A stretch of DNA of 64,000 nucleotides from Phycisphaerales bacterium (GCA_029260575.1 JAJDDB010000016.1:1-64000), one strand, 5' to 3'. Shown: positions 42,930 through 52,269, numbered from the stretch's first letter. The notes: a model not told the origin generated them from the sequence alone. Translations and numbers: made by a program.

Positions 42930-44219
42930 TTACCGATCGAGTTCGGCTGCGATGATGTTGAGCGAGCCGAGCACTGCGACGACATCTGCGAGTTGATGGC
43001 CTTCGAGCATCTTGGGCAGGGCCTGAAAATGGATGAATGACGGCGGGCGGGTGCTGGCACGCCACGGACATTTGCCGCCGTCTGCGACGATGTAATAGCC
43101 GAGCTCGCCGTTTGGCCCCTCGATGCAGCTGTACGCTTCGCCGATCGGTGTATCCCAACCGCGGTTCGTCATGAAGATTTCGAAGTGTTGAATGGTCGCT
43201 TCGATCGAACCGTACACATCACCTTTCGGGGGGATATGCACTTTGCCATCTGCGAAGGTGTTGATCGGCCCGCCGGGGATATTGTCGATGAGTTGATCGA
43301 TGATGCGCCGTGACTGGCGAAGTTCTTCGAGACGCACGAGGTATCTGCTGTAGCAATCGCCATCGGTTGAGATCGGCACGGAGAACTGCACCGCCTCAGC
43401 GCCCTGGTTGTCCCAGTTCTCTGCATAACACAGATACGGTTCGTCCTTGCGGAGATCGCGTCTGACGCCGCTGGCTCGGGCGAGCGGGCCGGTCAACCCC
43501 CATGCGACTGCTTCTTCCTTGTTGACCACGCCGACGTTGTGCAGCCGATCGATGAAAATGCGGTTTCGATTGAGCAGAACTTCAATGTCCTTCATTGCGT
43601 TTGGCAGGCGGACATCGATGAAATTGCGGACCATCTTCTTGAACGTCTCTTCATCGGGCAGGTCGCGCATCACGCCGCCGACGCGTGTGTAGTCGGGGTG
43701 GAAGCGCTGGCCGGAGACATAGTCCATGATGTCGTAGATGAACTCGCGCTCATTGAAGCCGTACAGAAAGCCGGTAATCGCGCCAAGATCGAGTGCAGCA
43801 GCGCCGACGCACAGCAGGTGGTTCTGGATACGTCCGAGTTCGCAGAGAATGGTGCGCACGACCTTGCAGCGTGGTGTGAGATCGATATCGAGCAGATTCT
43901 CAACTGCGTGATGCCAGGCAATGTCATTGACGATCGGACTGACGTAGTCCATTCGGCTGACTGTGCAGACATACTGGTTGTAGTCGTGATGCTCGCCGAG
44001 CTTCTCGAAGCCGGAGTGGAGATAGCCGATGTGCGGGGTGCAGCGGACGACCCGCTCGCCATCGAGTTCCAGGACAAGCCGAAGCGTGGTATGCGTGGCT
44101 GGGTGCTGGGGGCCGAAGTTCAGAATCCAGCGATCGGGGCTGTCCACGCGGTCCTTGAGATAGTCGAGCGTCTCGATATCCAAGCCGTATTGGGTGTCCG
44201 GTTGAAGGGTGTAAGGCAT
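42930..44219 (-). CDS. nuoD: NADH-quinone oxidoreductase subunit D (NuoD)
   Basis: A 429-residue subunit of the peripheral arm of complex I at the quinone site. Conserved segments: LNFGPQHPATHTTLRLVLEL, HIGYLHSGFEKLGEHHDYNQ, GLTGPLARASGVRRDLRKDE, SCIEGPNGELGYYIVADGG and the C-terminal VLGSLNIIAAELDR. The His-Gly/Tyr quinone residues are as expected. ATG 44219 has no upstream nuo gene on this strand: nuoA, B and C are not next to it, so the complex I genes are split in this genome. Confidence 0.96.
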   Translation of the reverse strand: MPYTLQPDTQYGLDIETLDYLKDRVDSPDRWILNFGPQHPATHTTLRLVLELDGERVVRCTPHIGYLHSGFEKLGEHHDYNQYVCTVSRMDYVSPIVNDIAWHHAVENLLDIDLTPRCKVVRTILCELGRIQNHLLCVGAAALDLGAITGFLYGFNEREFIYDIMDYVSGQRFHPDYTRVGGVMRDLPDEETFKKMVRNFIDVRLPNAMKDIEVLLNRNRIFIDRLHNVGVVNKEEAVAWGLTGPLARASGVRRDLRKDEPYLCYAENWDNQGAEAVQFSVPISTDGDCYSRYLVRLEELRQSRRIIDQLIDNIPGGPINTFADGKVHIPPKGDVYGSIEATIQHFEIFMTNRGWDTPIGEAYSCIEGPNGELGYYIVADGGKCPWRASTRPPSFIHFQALPKMLEGHQLADVVAVLGSLNIIAAELDR

Positions 44220-44343
44220 GGGTCAAATGGCTCCGGGGCGTATGGTAGCCGGGAGTGCGGGTTTGTGAGAAGTTTCACGAGGCGGTTCCTGGGTATGTGA
44301 TGCAGCCGGTTGGGAACGGGTTCTTGCACTCGAAAAAGGGGGG

Positions 44344-44417
44344 CTGTCCCTACTTTTCTTAAGTGGTGGCTGTCCCTCTTTTTTCGTGCTTGTTTTTGCT
44401 TGTTTTTGCTTGTTTTT
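44344..44417. repeat. CTGTCCCTACTTTTC repeat plus GCTTGTTTTT tandem tract
   Basis: CTGTCCCTACTTTTC at 44344-44358 matches the copies near 26764. A diverged copy, CTGTCCCTCTTTTTTC, starts at 44370. Three exact GCTTGTTTTT units follow at 44388-44417. The tract lies between nuoD and the RIO kinase gene; the T-rich stretch might act as a terminator for plus-strand transcription. Confidence 0.65.
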
Positions 44418-44472
44418 GCGTATTTTTTTGTGTGGCGCTGTGGATGTAGGCGCGGCATCGGCACCACAGACG

Positions 44473-45222
44473 CTAGCCGATCTCTCCGAGGGTGAACCGA
44501 GTCCAGAGGTCGTGTGCGATTGCCCCGGCATCGCGATGTACGCCATTGCGAGCCGCCCAGTCGCAAACATTTGCCACATCGCGCACGAGCAGCATGTGCC
44601 CCGCAGGGTTCAGTCGGGGATCGACAGCCTGCGGCAGATCGATAAGTATCGGCTGCTGCTGCCACCAGATCAGGTTGTATGGCGAAAGGTCGCCATGCAC
44701 ACAGTGTTCATCGAGCAGGATCTCGATCATCTCGAGAATCGCATCAACAGCCGGCTCAACCTGGACTTTTTCAAGCGTGACCTGACTGAGCGTGGGCGCG
44801 GGTGTTTCTTCATCGCCGAAGTAACTCATGAGGATTGCCTGTTCGCCACAAGCGATCGGCTCGGGCACGGGCAGATGTGCTGCAGCGAGTCTGGTGAGTT
44901 GCGTCCATTCGTGGTAAATCCACAGCCGCGAGGCAATGTTCTGACCAAACGATGAGTTCTTCTTCAACGCTCGGTGGATGCGACTATTGCCACTGCGCTC
45001 GACCCGGCCGGCGAGATACACATCATCGCGCTTGAATGAGCGCTCGTCTGCGGGCTTATAGACTTTTGCAGCGACGAGCGGGGGAAGCTTTGCACCCGCA
45101 GCGCTTCGGCAGCAGAAGACAGTTGCTTCCTTGCCGCTACGGACTTCATACAGGACATTTTCAACAAGACCGTCGTGGATGAACGACTGCAATGCCGTCA
45201 TCACATCGTGATTGGAATTCAT
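44473..45222 (-). CDS. RIO-type serine/threonine kinase
   Basis: A 249-residue RIO1-like kinase. The ATP loop is VRSGKEATVFCC, the lysine is in AAKVYKPADERSF, the catalytic loop is VHGDLSPYNLIW and the metal loop is ILIDLPQAVD. RIO kinases act as ATPases or protein kinases in ribosome biogenesis in eukaryotes and archaea; bacterial roles are unclear. ATG 45222 is chosen; open frame beyond it is not supported. Convergent neighbours are absent; upstream is the divergent TPR-like gene. Confidence 0.88.
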   Translation of the reverse strand: MNSNHDVMTALQSFIHDGLVENVLYEVRSGKEATVFCCRSAAGAKLPPLVAAKVYKPADERSFKRDDVYLAGRVERSGNSRIHRALKKNSSFGQNIASRLWIYHEWTQLTRLAAAHLPVPEPIACGEQAILMSYFGDEETPAPTLSQVTLEKVQVEPAVDAILEMIEILLDEHCVHGDLSPYNLIWWQQQPILIDLPQAVDPRLNPAGHMLLVRDVANVCDWAARNGVHRDAGAIAHDLWTRFTLGEIG

Positions 45223-45615
45223 TTCGGAAAAGCTCCGCGAGTTTGATCGCCGGGCGCTATGAACACCAGGCGCGTGAAAAACACACATCGTGATCAGCGA
45301 CGCAGCGGAGCGTTGGTTGTGCGGTTTGGAATCAGCCGCCGGGGCGCAGCGCTGCCATCGCTGTAGAGAGTTCGAGATGGCAACGTTGAGCAATCATCAG
45401 CGGTTCCTTGAACTGAAAGCGAGGGTGGCCTCAGCAATACGGCCGGCCGTCGGGGTAACTCCAGTGGCGTGTGGCTGAAGCGTATCACACCTATCGCTGC
45501 TGGCAACTGAAAACCGAGATATTCTGTCGGTGCCGTAGGCGACGGCGGGATACGTAGCATCTTGCGAGCGGTACGTTTCGCGGGCATGATGCGTGAACCA
45601 AACCGGAGGAATGCG
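45223..45615. other. long intergenic region between divergent genes
   Basis: About 393 bases between the RIO kinase and the TPR-like gene. A 33-codon frame from ATG 45377 to the TGA at 45476 exists but has no ribosome-binding site and no recognisable product. I see no RNA gene or repeat. It should hold both divergent promoters. Confidence 0.35.
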
Positions 45616-47433
45616 ATGATGCAGCAATCGTCAGAACCTCAGGATCTCTGGCAGGGCCAGGGGCAGGCCACGTATCAAAACGGAGCATCGCCGGGTCGGC
45701 GGCGCATTGTGGTTTTCGCAGTGTTTGCCCTTGTGTTGGTCGTAGTTATTCTCGGGGCAGTTCGTTTCTGGCTGTCGCAGGTTCCCGTCTTCGTCGTCAA
45801 CGGAACCGACCAGGCGTACGACGTCGAAATCGGTGGTGAGAGGAAGACGCTTGCGAGCAACTCGCACACAGCGATGACGCTCAGCAGCGGCAGTATCGAT
45901 GTCAAGATCGTCAGCGGACCGCTGTCGGGCACGACCGACACTGTGCAGATCGATATGAACCTGTTGGATCGAGTGCTTTCAAATCCGGTGCTTGTCGTAA
46001 ATCCGGATCAGATTGCAATCATCGAGTGGGAACAGCAGGGGTTCTATGATTCGTCGAGCAATAGCGGCGAATCAGATTACGATTTCGAGTACGTCTTCGG
46101 CAAGACAGTACACAAGTTCGACGACATCGACTTTGTATTCGAACCGTTTCCGCAGCAAGTGTGGGTAAATTCATCGACACAAGTAGAGATGCGCACGCGC
46201 GTGTCGCTGCCGAACTACCTGACGGTTGAAGACATCGCTTCGATTGTGCAGGAATCGGGCGATGCGATCGTTGCTGAACGATACCTGCGGACCGCACTGC
46301 GAATTGCGCCGGACACAACCGAATACCTCGACGGGCTGCACAACGTTCTTGGTGATGCGCAATTCATGGCTGCGATTGAAGATCGTCTGGACGATCGGCC
46401 GGTGCTGATTGAAACGCACCGCAGTTGGCAGGAAGCCGCACGTGCCGGGACTCCGGATGCGGAGTTGATCGTCCGGTATCGGCAACTGCTGGCTGACGAT
46501 CCTGAAAACCCGGCGCTGATGTACCTGCTTGCGCGATTGCTTGAAGACTCGCCGCACGCGGAAGCGCTGTTTGCCGTTGCTGCAGATCATCCGCAGATGA
46601 CCGGTGATCGTCCTCGGCATGCACTGCTGTACGAAGCGCTCAGCGATGCGCGTTTTTCCGATACGCTTATGCACGCCCAACTGCTCGATGAAATGTCCGG
46701 CGGTGATGACCCGCATTTCACCAGGCATCTGATGGATGCGCAGATTGCTCTCGGGCAGTTTGAAGATGCGCTGAAAACGTGCAGGCGCATGCGTGCAATT
46801 GATTCGCCGACGATCTACCTTGAACTCATCAATCTTTCGCTGCTGCAGAAGCTGGGGCAGGAAGATCGGTTTGATACCGAGATCGCGCAATACCGACGGT
46901 CGCTGAAGCAACTTGGCTTCCCTGCACATGTTGAACAGGAGTGGGTCGCAAGCGTTGTCGCGCATCGATTCTGCCTCGAAGGAGATTTCACAAGCGCTGC
47001 TGCGCAGTTGACTGACAGCCCGGATCCATACGATCGATTTCGGGCTGCGATTTGGATGGATGACTTGGGCGGCGCGGAGCGCGAGATGGAGCAACTTGAT
47101 GATTTCGAATCACCGCTGGTGCTTGCGATGGTTGCCCAGCGAAACGGTAATGCAGAGTTGCAGCAGCGCTGCCTCGATAAGGCCGCAGACCAGCTTGCAG
47201 GATTCGAAGACAGTCGCAGTGCTGCTTTGTTGGCAACGCTCACCAACATGGACGAAGTGCCCTTTGATGCATTGGCAGAGCTGGACTGGTATCCGCTGGA
47301 GAAAGCGTTGCTATTGACGCTTGCGGGGATGCAGCGATCAGAGATTCGCGAGCGTTGCTACGATCTGGCTCGCAAACTGAATTTTCACGATCACTTTCCA
47401 GCCTGGACGATTCGCACGATCACAGATTCCTGA
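45616..47433 (+). CDS. single-pass membrane protein with TPR-like periplasmic region
   Basis: The 605-residue protein has a cytoplasmic start (about 30 residues), one transmembrane helix (IVVFAVFALVLVVVILGAVRF) and a large outside part. A beta-rich stretch (VVNGTDQAYDVEIGGERKTL) follows, then helical repeats of TPR type (residues about 210-560: AERYLRTALRIAPDTTEYLD, DALKTCRRMRAIDSPTIYLE). Such repeats mediate protein contacts. GGAGGA lies 5 bases before ATG 45616 and 8 bases before ATG 45619. No partner gene is clear. Confidence 0.7.
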   Translation: MMQQSSEPQDLWQGQGQATYQNGASPGRRRIVVFAVFALVLVVVILGAVRFWLSQVPVFVVNGTDQAYDVEIGGERKTLASNSHTAMTLSSGSIDVKIVSGPLSGTTDTVQIDMNLLDRVLSNPVLVVNPDQIAIIEWEQQGFYDSSSNSGESDYDFEYVFGKTVHKFDDIDFVFEPFPQQVWVNSSTQVEMRTRVSLPNYLTVEDIASIVQESGDAIVAERYLRTALRIAPDTTEYLDGLHNVLGDAQFMAAIEDRLDDRPVLIETHRSWQEAARAGTPDAELIVRYRQLLADDPENPALMYLLARLLEDSPHAEALFAVAADHPQMTGDRPRHALLYEALSDARFSDTLMHAQLLDEMSGGDDPHFTRHLMDAQIALGQFEDALKTCRRMRAIDSPTIYLELINLSLLQKLGQEDRFDTEIAQYRRSLKQLGFPAHVEQEWVASVVAHRFCLEGDFTSAAAQLTDSPDPYDRFRAAIWMDDLGGAEREMEQLDDFESPLVLAMVAQRNGNAELQQRCLDKAADQLAGFEDSRSAALLATLTNMDEVPFDALAELDWYPLEKALLLTLAGMQRSEIRERCYDLARKLNFHDHFPAWTIRTITDS

Positions 47434-47480
47434 TCACGCCGAGTGCCGACCGGGTGAACACCAAGTTGCAGAACCGGACC

Positions 47481-48464
47481 ATGCCGACACCCGACAATGA
47501 AAACGCTGCACCGCAACACGCAGAATCAAAGGCTGCGCCAGCACGGGCAGATCGAATTGAGGTTTCGTTGCTGTGCCGACGGTGCGGGTATGAATTGCGT
47601 GGGCTTCTGGCCGACGGTCAATGCCCGGAATGCAGTTTTGCTGTCGAAAAATCGACAGGAGATGAAACGCTGCTGGCAGCGGAACCAACGTGGCTGAAAA
47701 AGCTTGCCATCGGTTGCCGGCTGTTTGTGATTGGCGTTCTTGGAATTCTCATTTTGGTTACCGCCACGTTCGTGGTGTCAATGATCGGTGGGTTTCTGAC
47801 AGGAACCGGCAAGGCCAATGCTTCGATCGTGAGTTCGCCGGAGTTCCTGATTCTCAATACAACTCTGACGACGGCGATGTCATTGCTGGTCTTGATCGGT
47901 GCGTGGTTGTTGACGGAGCGCGATCCCGGCGCGCGAGCTGAACCGGCTGGTTTCAATGCGCGGATCATTGCCCGGTTCGGACTCATCCTGTCGTTGGTAA
48001 CCTCGCCGTGGGGCATGTTCCTGAGTCAGTCGATGGGTTCGATGACGCAATCCAAGGAGGGATTCCAAGGCAGTTTGATGCTGACTGTGCTCACGCTGGT
48101 CGGAATTGTGTTGTCGCTGCTGGCTGCAATCGGCTGGGGCGGGTATTGCCTGCACCTTTCACGAATCATGGGCAGACTTCCAAGCAGAGCTCTTACCCGG
48201 CAGTGCAGATTCCTGATGTGGGCGTATCCGATCGGGCTTTCGATCTTTGCCGGTTCTGGGATGGCGTTTGTGCTCATCATGCCGTTCATCGGTCCGGGGC
48301 AGATGTCTGGCAATATGTCGCCGGGCACAATGGCTGCGGTGCTTACTGCGTCGGCAGGAAGCTGTATCGGCACGATTTCGTATTTTGTATTCAGCACCTG
48401 GCTGGTCATCATGCACTGGATACTTGCGAGGCGATTGAAGACAGCCCTGGTGGCGGGATCGTGA
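47481..48464 (+). CDS. membrane protein with N-terminal zinc ribbon
   Basis: A 327-residue protein. Residues about 30-55 form the zinc ribbon CRRCGYELRGLLADGQCPEC. Six or so hydrophobic helices follow (RLFVIGVLGILILVTATFVV, TTAMSLLVLIGAWLL, LMLTVLTLVGIVLSLLAAIG). The lineage-specific zinc ribbon is the same as in the VanZ-like gene, the gene at 62676 and the frameshifted gene at 7165. Function unknown. The stop overlaps the crcB start (GTGA), so translation is coupled. Confidence 0.75.
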   Translation: MPTPDNENAAPQHAESKAAPARADRIEVSLLCRRCGYELRGLLADGQCPECSFAVEKSTGDETLLAAEPTWLKKLAIGCRLFVIGVLGILILVTATFVVSMIGGFLTGTGKANASIVSSPEFLILNTTLTTAMSLLVLIGAWLLTERDPGARAEPAGFNARIIARFGLILSLVTSPWGMFLSQSMGSMTQSKEGFQGSLMLTVLTLVGIVLSLLAAIGWGGYCLHLSRIMGRLPSRALTRQCRFLMWAYPIGLSIFAGSGMAFVLIMPFIGPGQMSGNMSPGTMAAVLTASAGSCIGTISYFVFSTWLVIMHWILARRLKTALVAGS

Positions 48465-48856
48465 TTGCCAAACTTGCGATGATTGCGCTTGGAGGTGCGG
48501 TTGGCGCGCTGCTGCGATACGGACTCGCGGGCCTGGTGCAACGAATGGTCGTCGGGACATTTCCAGTTGGCACACTTGCTGTCAATGTTCTTGGTTGCAT
48601 GGCGATCGGCATCATCGGTGCCTGGGCTGCGGGACCGTACCTCGTCAGAGAAGAATACCGTGCGCTGATATTCATTGGTCTGCTCGGCTCGTTTACGACA
48701 TTTTCAACATTCGGCTGGGAGACGTTTGAGCTGATAAACAGCCGACAGTTTCTGCGTGCTGGCGCAAATGTCTTGCTCAGCAACGGTCTGGGGCTGGCAG
48801 GAGTGTGGATCGGGTACCGAATTACAACCCGATGGTTGGCGATGGGAGCGACATGA
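48461..48856 (+). CDS. crcB: fluoride ion channel CrcB/Fluc
   Basis: A 131-residue four-helix protein that exports fluoride as a dimer. Family segments: GGAVGALLRYGL, FPVGTLAVNVLGCMAIGIIG and FIGLLGSFTTFSTFGWETFEL, which contains the pore Phe and the Na+ site region. The GTG start at 48461 overlaps the preceding stop. The next gene, DUF190, overlaps its stop by ATGA. I see no fluoride riboswitch directly upstream because the gene is inside an operon. Confidence 0.94.
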   Translation: MIAKLAMIALGGAVGALLRYGLAGLVQRMVVGTFPVGTLAVNVLGCMAIGIIGAWAAGPYLVREEYRALIFIGLLGSFTTFSTFGWETFELINSRQFLRAGANVLLSNGLGLAGVWIGYRITTRWLAMGAT

Positions 48857-49203
48857 ACACATCACAACGAGGTTGTCTGCTGCGCATCTACATTGGTGAA
48901 TCGGATCGCTGGCATGGCAAGCCGTTGCATGAAGCGATTGTGCTCAAAGCTCGTGAATTGCAGTTCGCCGGAGCAACGGTACTGCGGGGCGCGATGGGGT
49001 TCGGCGCGAACAGCCGTCTACACACAACGAAAATCCTTCGTCTGAGCGAAGATCTTCCGATCGTGATTGAACTTGTTGATCGTCGCGAGAAAATTGATGC
49101 GCTTCTACCGTTTCTCGATGAAGCAGTAACGGAAGGCATGGTGACGCTGGAGAAGGTGGAAGTGATCAAGTACCGCGCAAGCGACGATCAGCCGACTGAA
49201 TAA
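48853..49203 (+). CDS. DUF190 domain protein
   Basis: A 116-residue PII-like ferredoxin-fold protein of DUF190: LLRIYIGESDRWHGKPLHEA, FAGATVLRGAMGFGANSRLH and LSEDLPIVIELVDRREKIDA. This family is frequently next to crcB, where a role in regulating or aiding fluoride export is inferred rather than proven. It is translationally coupled to crcB by ATGA. It is the last gene of the operon. Confidence 0.93.
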   Translation: MNTSQRGCLLRIYIGESDRWHGKPLHEAIVLKARELQFAGATVLRGAMGFGANSRLHTTKILRLSEDLPIVIELVDRREKIDALLPFLDEAVTEGMVTLEKVEVIKYRASDDQPTE

Positions 49204-49265
49204 ATCCGGTTATATGTCGCATTCATTGCTGAGAGCTCACAGCGCTGGCATACACCACAAGCGAA

Positions 49266-51020
49266 TTACACCCGGAAAATTGCGCCGAGGCGCTTGCCCA
49301 TCATCACGGATGCACTGATGAGTGTCAGTGCCAGCAGCGCCATACCCCAGACGCCCATGGCACTGGCAATGTACTGGCCATCGCCCAACCGCAGGAACAG
49401 CGCGAAGATTGCTTTGGTGATCGGGTAGTGCTCTTCGCGCTGTGCAAGGATGAGTGAATCGGAGACTTCGAGCATGGCGAAGCTGAATGCAAGCAGGCCG
49501 CCGGCGATGAGGTTTGCCATAATCAGCGGGATGATGACTTTACGCACCGCAAGCGTGCGCGATGCGCCGAGGTTCATCGCAGCTTCTTCGAGTTCGCCGG
49601 AGGTCTGTTCAAGTCCTGCGACTGTCGCGCGCACAACATACGGCAGACGGCGCACCGCATAGGCAATGATCAAGAGCGGCACGGGATTCGGCTCTGCACC
49701 CAGCACATCAATCCAGCCCAGCACCGCAGGCAAGACGACTTCGCCATCGGCATTGACCCAGTCTGTGAACGGCCACTTGAGCGTCATTGCGACATAGCCG
49801 AACGCCATCACCAGGCCCGGCACAGCAAGCGGGAGCATTGCCAATGAATCGAGCAGGCCCCTGCCGATGATCTTAGTGCGCACAATGAGATAGCCGATCA
49901 GAATGCCCAGCGCAATATCCAGCAGCATGGCGCAGATGGAATAGAACAGGCTGTTACGGATGCTGCCCATTGCCAGCGGATGGCTGAGCGCGTTGACGTA
50001 ATGTTCGCCGGTGAATGCTGTGGGGATGATGGATTCGTACCAGCCGGATTCGGTGGACAAGCTCGTAAGAATCACGCCGATATGTGGCAGCACCGCAAGG
50101 AATATGACGAGGCCGAAGCTGGCAGTTGCCAGTGCTCCGCGAAGGTTGCGCAATCGAACTGTTCCCGACTGAATCGATGCTTTGGCGTACATGGCATACG
50201 CCCTGCCGCCGAAGACGAGCTTGCCAAGGACATAAAACATGATCGCAGCGACGAGCATTACCGCAGTCAATGCGTAAGGCTGCTGGGATTCCTGCATTTC
50301 CTGCAGGCCGTTGAAGATCTGCACGGATGTGACCTGTTGATAATCAAACATCAACGGTGTGCCGAGTTCGGTAAATGACCAGATGAACACAATCGTCGCA
50401 CCGGCAAACAGACCGGGGCGAATGAGAGGCAGGACAATCTTGAAAAAGCGCTTCCACCGCGAAGCGCCGAGATTTTCGCCGGCTTCTTCGAGCGCGGGGT
50501 CGAGGTTCGCCAGTGCTGCGGTCGCGTTGAGATACAGGATTGGATACAGGTGCAGAGCTTCGATGATGACGACAGCCCAGAAGCCGCCACGGCCGATGAA
50601 ATCGATGCCGTGTTCGACAAGACCGAGGTTGATGAGAATTGTGTTGATGCTGCCGGTGCGGCCGAGCAGATGCGTCAGACCGATCGCGCCGACGAACGGC
50701 GGCAGAATCAACGGGATCAGAATAAGCGCAGACATCGCAGTCTTACCCGGAAAATCAAACTTGGCAGCAAGCACTGCAAGCGGCAGCGACAACACGAGAC
50801 ACAAACCGGTTGTACAAACTGCAATCATGGTTGCGTTGATGAGGCCGCCACGCAGGACTGGATCGGTGAAGACGACAGTGACCGGATAGAGCGTGAACGC
50901 GCCTTCGGTTGTGCGGAAGCCGCCTGCCAGTGTGAGCAGGATCGGATAGAGCAGAAAAACCGCAAAGCCGACGAGCAGCGCCGCCATGAGCAGCAGTTGT
51001 GGGAGCTGTCGCATCCGCAT
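49266..51020 (-). CDS. ABC transporter permease, Fe3+-type, two permease units fused
   Basis: A 584-residue protein with about twelve helices. It contains two copies of the binding-protein-dependent permease loop (EEAGENLGASRWKRFFKIVLP and EEAAMNLGASRTLAVRKVIIP), so both halves of the channel are in one chain, as in FbpB/ThiP proteins. Those proteins import iron(III) or thiamine. No ATPase or solute-binding gene is adjacent in the window. ATG 51020 or 51014 begins the basic start (MRMRQLPQLLL). Confidence 0.9.
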   Translation of the reverse strand: MRMRQLPQLLLMAALLVGFAVFLLYPILLTLAGGFRTTEGAFTLYPVTVVFTDPVLRGGLINATMIAVCTTGLCLVLSLPLAVLAAKFDFPGKTAMSALILIPLILPPFVGAIGLTHLLGRTGSINTILINLGLVEHGIDFIGRGGFWAVVIIEALHLYPILYLNATAALANLDPALEEAGENLGASRWKRFFKIVLPLIRPGLFAGATIVFIWSFTELGTPLMFDYQQVTSVQIFNGLQEMQESQQPYALTAVMLVAAIMFYVLGKLVFGGRAYAMYAKASIQSGTVRLRNLRGALATASFGLVIFLAVLPHIGVILTSLSTESGWYESIIPTAFTGEHYVNALSHPLAMGSIRNSLFYSICAMLLDIALGILIGYLIVRTKIIGRGLLDSLAMLPLAVPGLVMAFGYVAMTLKWPFTDWVNADGEVVLPAVLGWIDVLGAEPNPVPLLIIAYAVRRLPYVVRATVAGLEQTSGELEEAAMNLGASRTLAVRKVIIPLIMANLIAGGLLAFSFAMLEVSDSLILAQREEHYPITKAIFALFLRLGDGQYIASAMGVWGMALLALTLISASVMMGKRLGAIFRV

Positions 51021-51066
51021 GGGCGTGGCAGTGTACCTGCAGCGGGCCGGGGAAGTGGGCGAGTGG

Positions 51067-51621
51067 TCAGTTGGGCATGGTGGCAAAGAACCACGAGTAG
51101 AACACGGCCCACCCACCAAGAATCAGAAGTGTCTGAACCCGTGGCCTGAGCCATCGGCGTGAATAATGTACTGCGAGTATCGTCGCTGCGGTCAAGATGA
51201 CAAATCGCAGCAGCCGGGCGGGAACGCTGACAAGCAGGTATGCGAGAAGGCCAAACTGCTGTGCCCCGGCGGTTACCGCGAACAGCTTGTATGGCCTGCC
51301 GCGAAAGACCCCAGCGAAGAGTGCAACAGCACCGTCATCGCGCAACGACGAATCCGTCTCCGCGACCATCTGCGCACTGATCGCCGGAACGCGCTGCACA
51401 GTGGCTGTGGCTGCGTCGTGATCGGCTGCGCCCCATCCGTACATGATCGCGCCGCCGACTAAAGCCCCCAGCAATGCAAAGACGCACGCAATGAACGCCC
51501 TGCGTGGTGCGTGCGCTGCCCATGTGGTAAGCCAGATGTCGGGCACGAGAAAGAACAGCGTCGCCTCAGCGAATCCCCAGCCGGCTGCGCCCCACTCGAT
51601 GATGCCCGGCTTCATTGCCAT
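51067..51621 (-). CDS. DedA/VTT-like small integral membrane protein
   Basis: A 184-residue protein with about four hydrophobic segments (GFAEATLFFLVPDIWLTTWA, AFIACVFALLGALVGGAIMY, LLAYLLVSVPARLLRFVILT). The start, FAEATLFFLVP, and the later GAQQFGLL resemble YqaA/DedA-like (VTT domain) proteins, possible lipid scramblases. Its ATG 51615 overlaps the plsC stop by ATGA (ATG 51621 is an alternative), tying it to phospholipid genes. Confidence 0.6.
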   Translation of the reverse strand: MAMKPGIIEWGAAGWGFAEATLFFLVPDIWLTTWAAHAPRRAFIACVFALLGALVGGAIMYGWGAADHDAATATVQRVPAISAQMVAETDSSLRDDGAVALFAGVFRGRPYKLFAVTAGAQQFGLLAYLLVSVPARLLRFVILTAATILAVHYSRRWLRPRVQTLLILGGWAVFYSWFFATMPN

Positions 51622-52262
51622 GGATCAAAGCGCCCTTCAGCAACGAGTTCGTTCATGGAGTCTTCGAGGTGTTTCATGAAACTGGCGCGCTCGCCCGTCC
51701 ACGTGAATTCGTTTGCGATGAACACATCTATAATGAACGGCACGAGTAAACCCTCGCCGCGCGGCAAGGCTTTGCCAAGCCCATGCAGATACACCGTAAT
51801 GATTGGTGTTTCGGGGTGCCGTTCAGCAATGTGCGCAACGCCGGTGCGCAGTTTTTCCAGCCGCTCGGGTTCGCCGCGAGTGCCTTCAGGAAACAGAATC
51901 ACAATTTCTTCGCGTTGTAACGCTGCATCTATTTCAGCCAGGGGATCGGTGCGCACACCGCGCAGATCACGGTCAAATGCGATTATGCCGACGATCGCTT
52001 GGGAGAACCATGCAATGAATCTGTTTCGGAAAAAGTAGTCTCGGGCGCCGACGGGCCGAAGGCGCGGCAACACTCGCATCGGAAACAGCGACATCAGCAC
52101 AAACGCATCCAAGTGGCTGTTGTGATTGGCGACTATGACTGCTGCTCCGTCAATGCGCAAGCGTTCCCGATGCCGAATATTCAGGCCGAGAAGAACAAGC
52201 ACCACCGGCCGCACGAGCAGCAGGAAGAAGAGCCACCGCAGGATGCGATTGACGTTCGTCAT
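51612..52262 (-). CDS. plsC: 1-acyl-glycerol-3-phosphate acyltransferase PlsC-like
   Basis: A 216-residue acyltransferase. The catalytic motif NHNSHLDA (NHxxxxD) is at about residues 45-52 and FPEGTRG lies about 70 residues further on. An N-terminal membrane anchor (LRWLFFLLLVRPVVLVLLGL) is present. It acylates a lysophospholipid such as lysophosphatidic acid. ATG 52262 follows the cdsA stop by 7 bases. It is part of the CDP-alcohol transferase-cdsA-plsC set. Confidence 0.9.
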   Translation of the reverse strand: MTNVNRILRWLFFLLLVRPVVLVLLGLNIRHRERLRIDGAAVIVANHNSHLDAFVLMSLFPMRVLPRLRPVGARDYFFRNRFIAWFSQAIVGIIAFDRDLRGVRTDPLAEIDAALQREEIVILFPEGTRGEPERLEKLRTGVAHIAERHPETPIITVYLHGLGKALPRGEGLLVPFIIDVFIANEFTWTGERASFMKHLEDSMNELVAEGRFDPWQ

Positions 52263-52269
52263 AGGCGGG

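Noticed and set aside
44310-44495. small hydrophobic plus-strand ORF
   Set aside because: Its hydrophobic stretch is produced by the GCTTGTTTTT tandem repeat and T-rich tract, not by a conserved membrane segment.
48300-48460. fluoride riboswitch upstream of crcB
   Set aside because: The bases before crcB are the coding end of the upstream gene, and I could not see the conserved riboswitch pattern there or before 47481.
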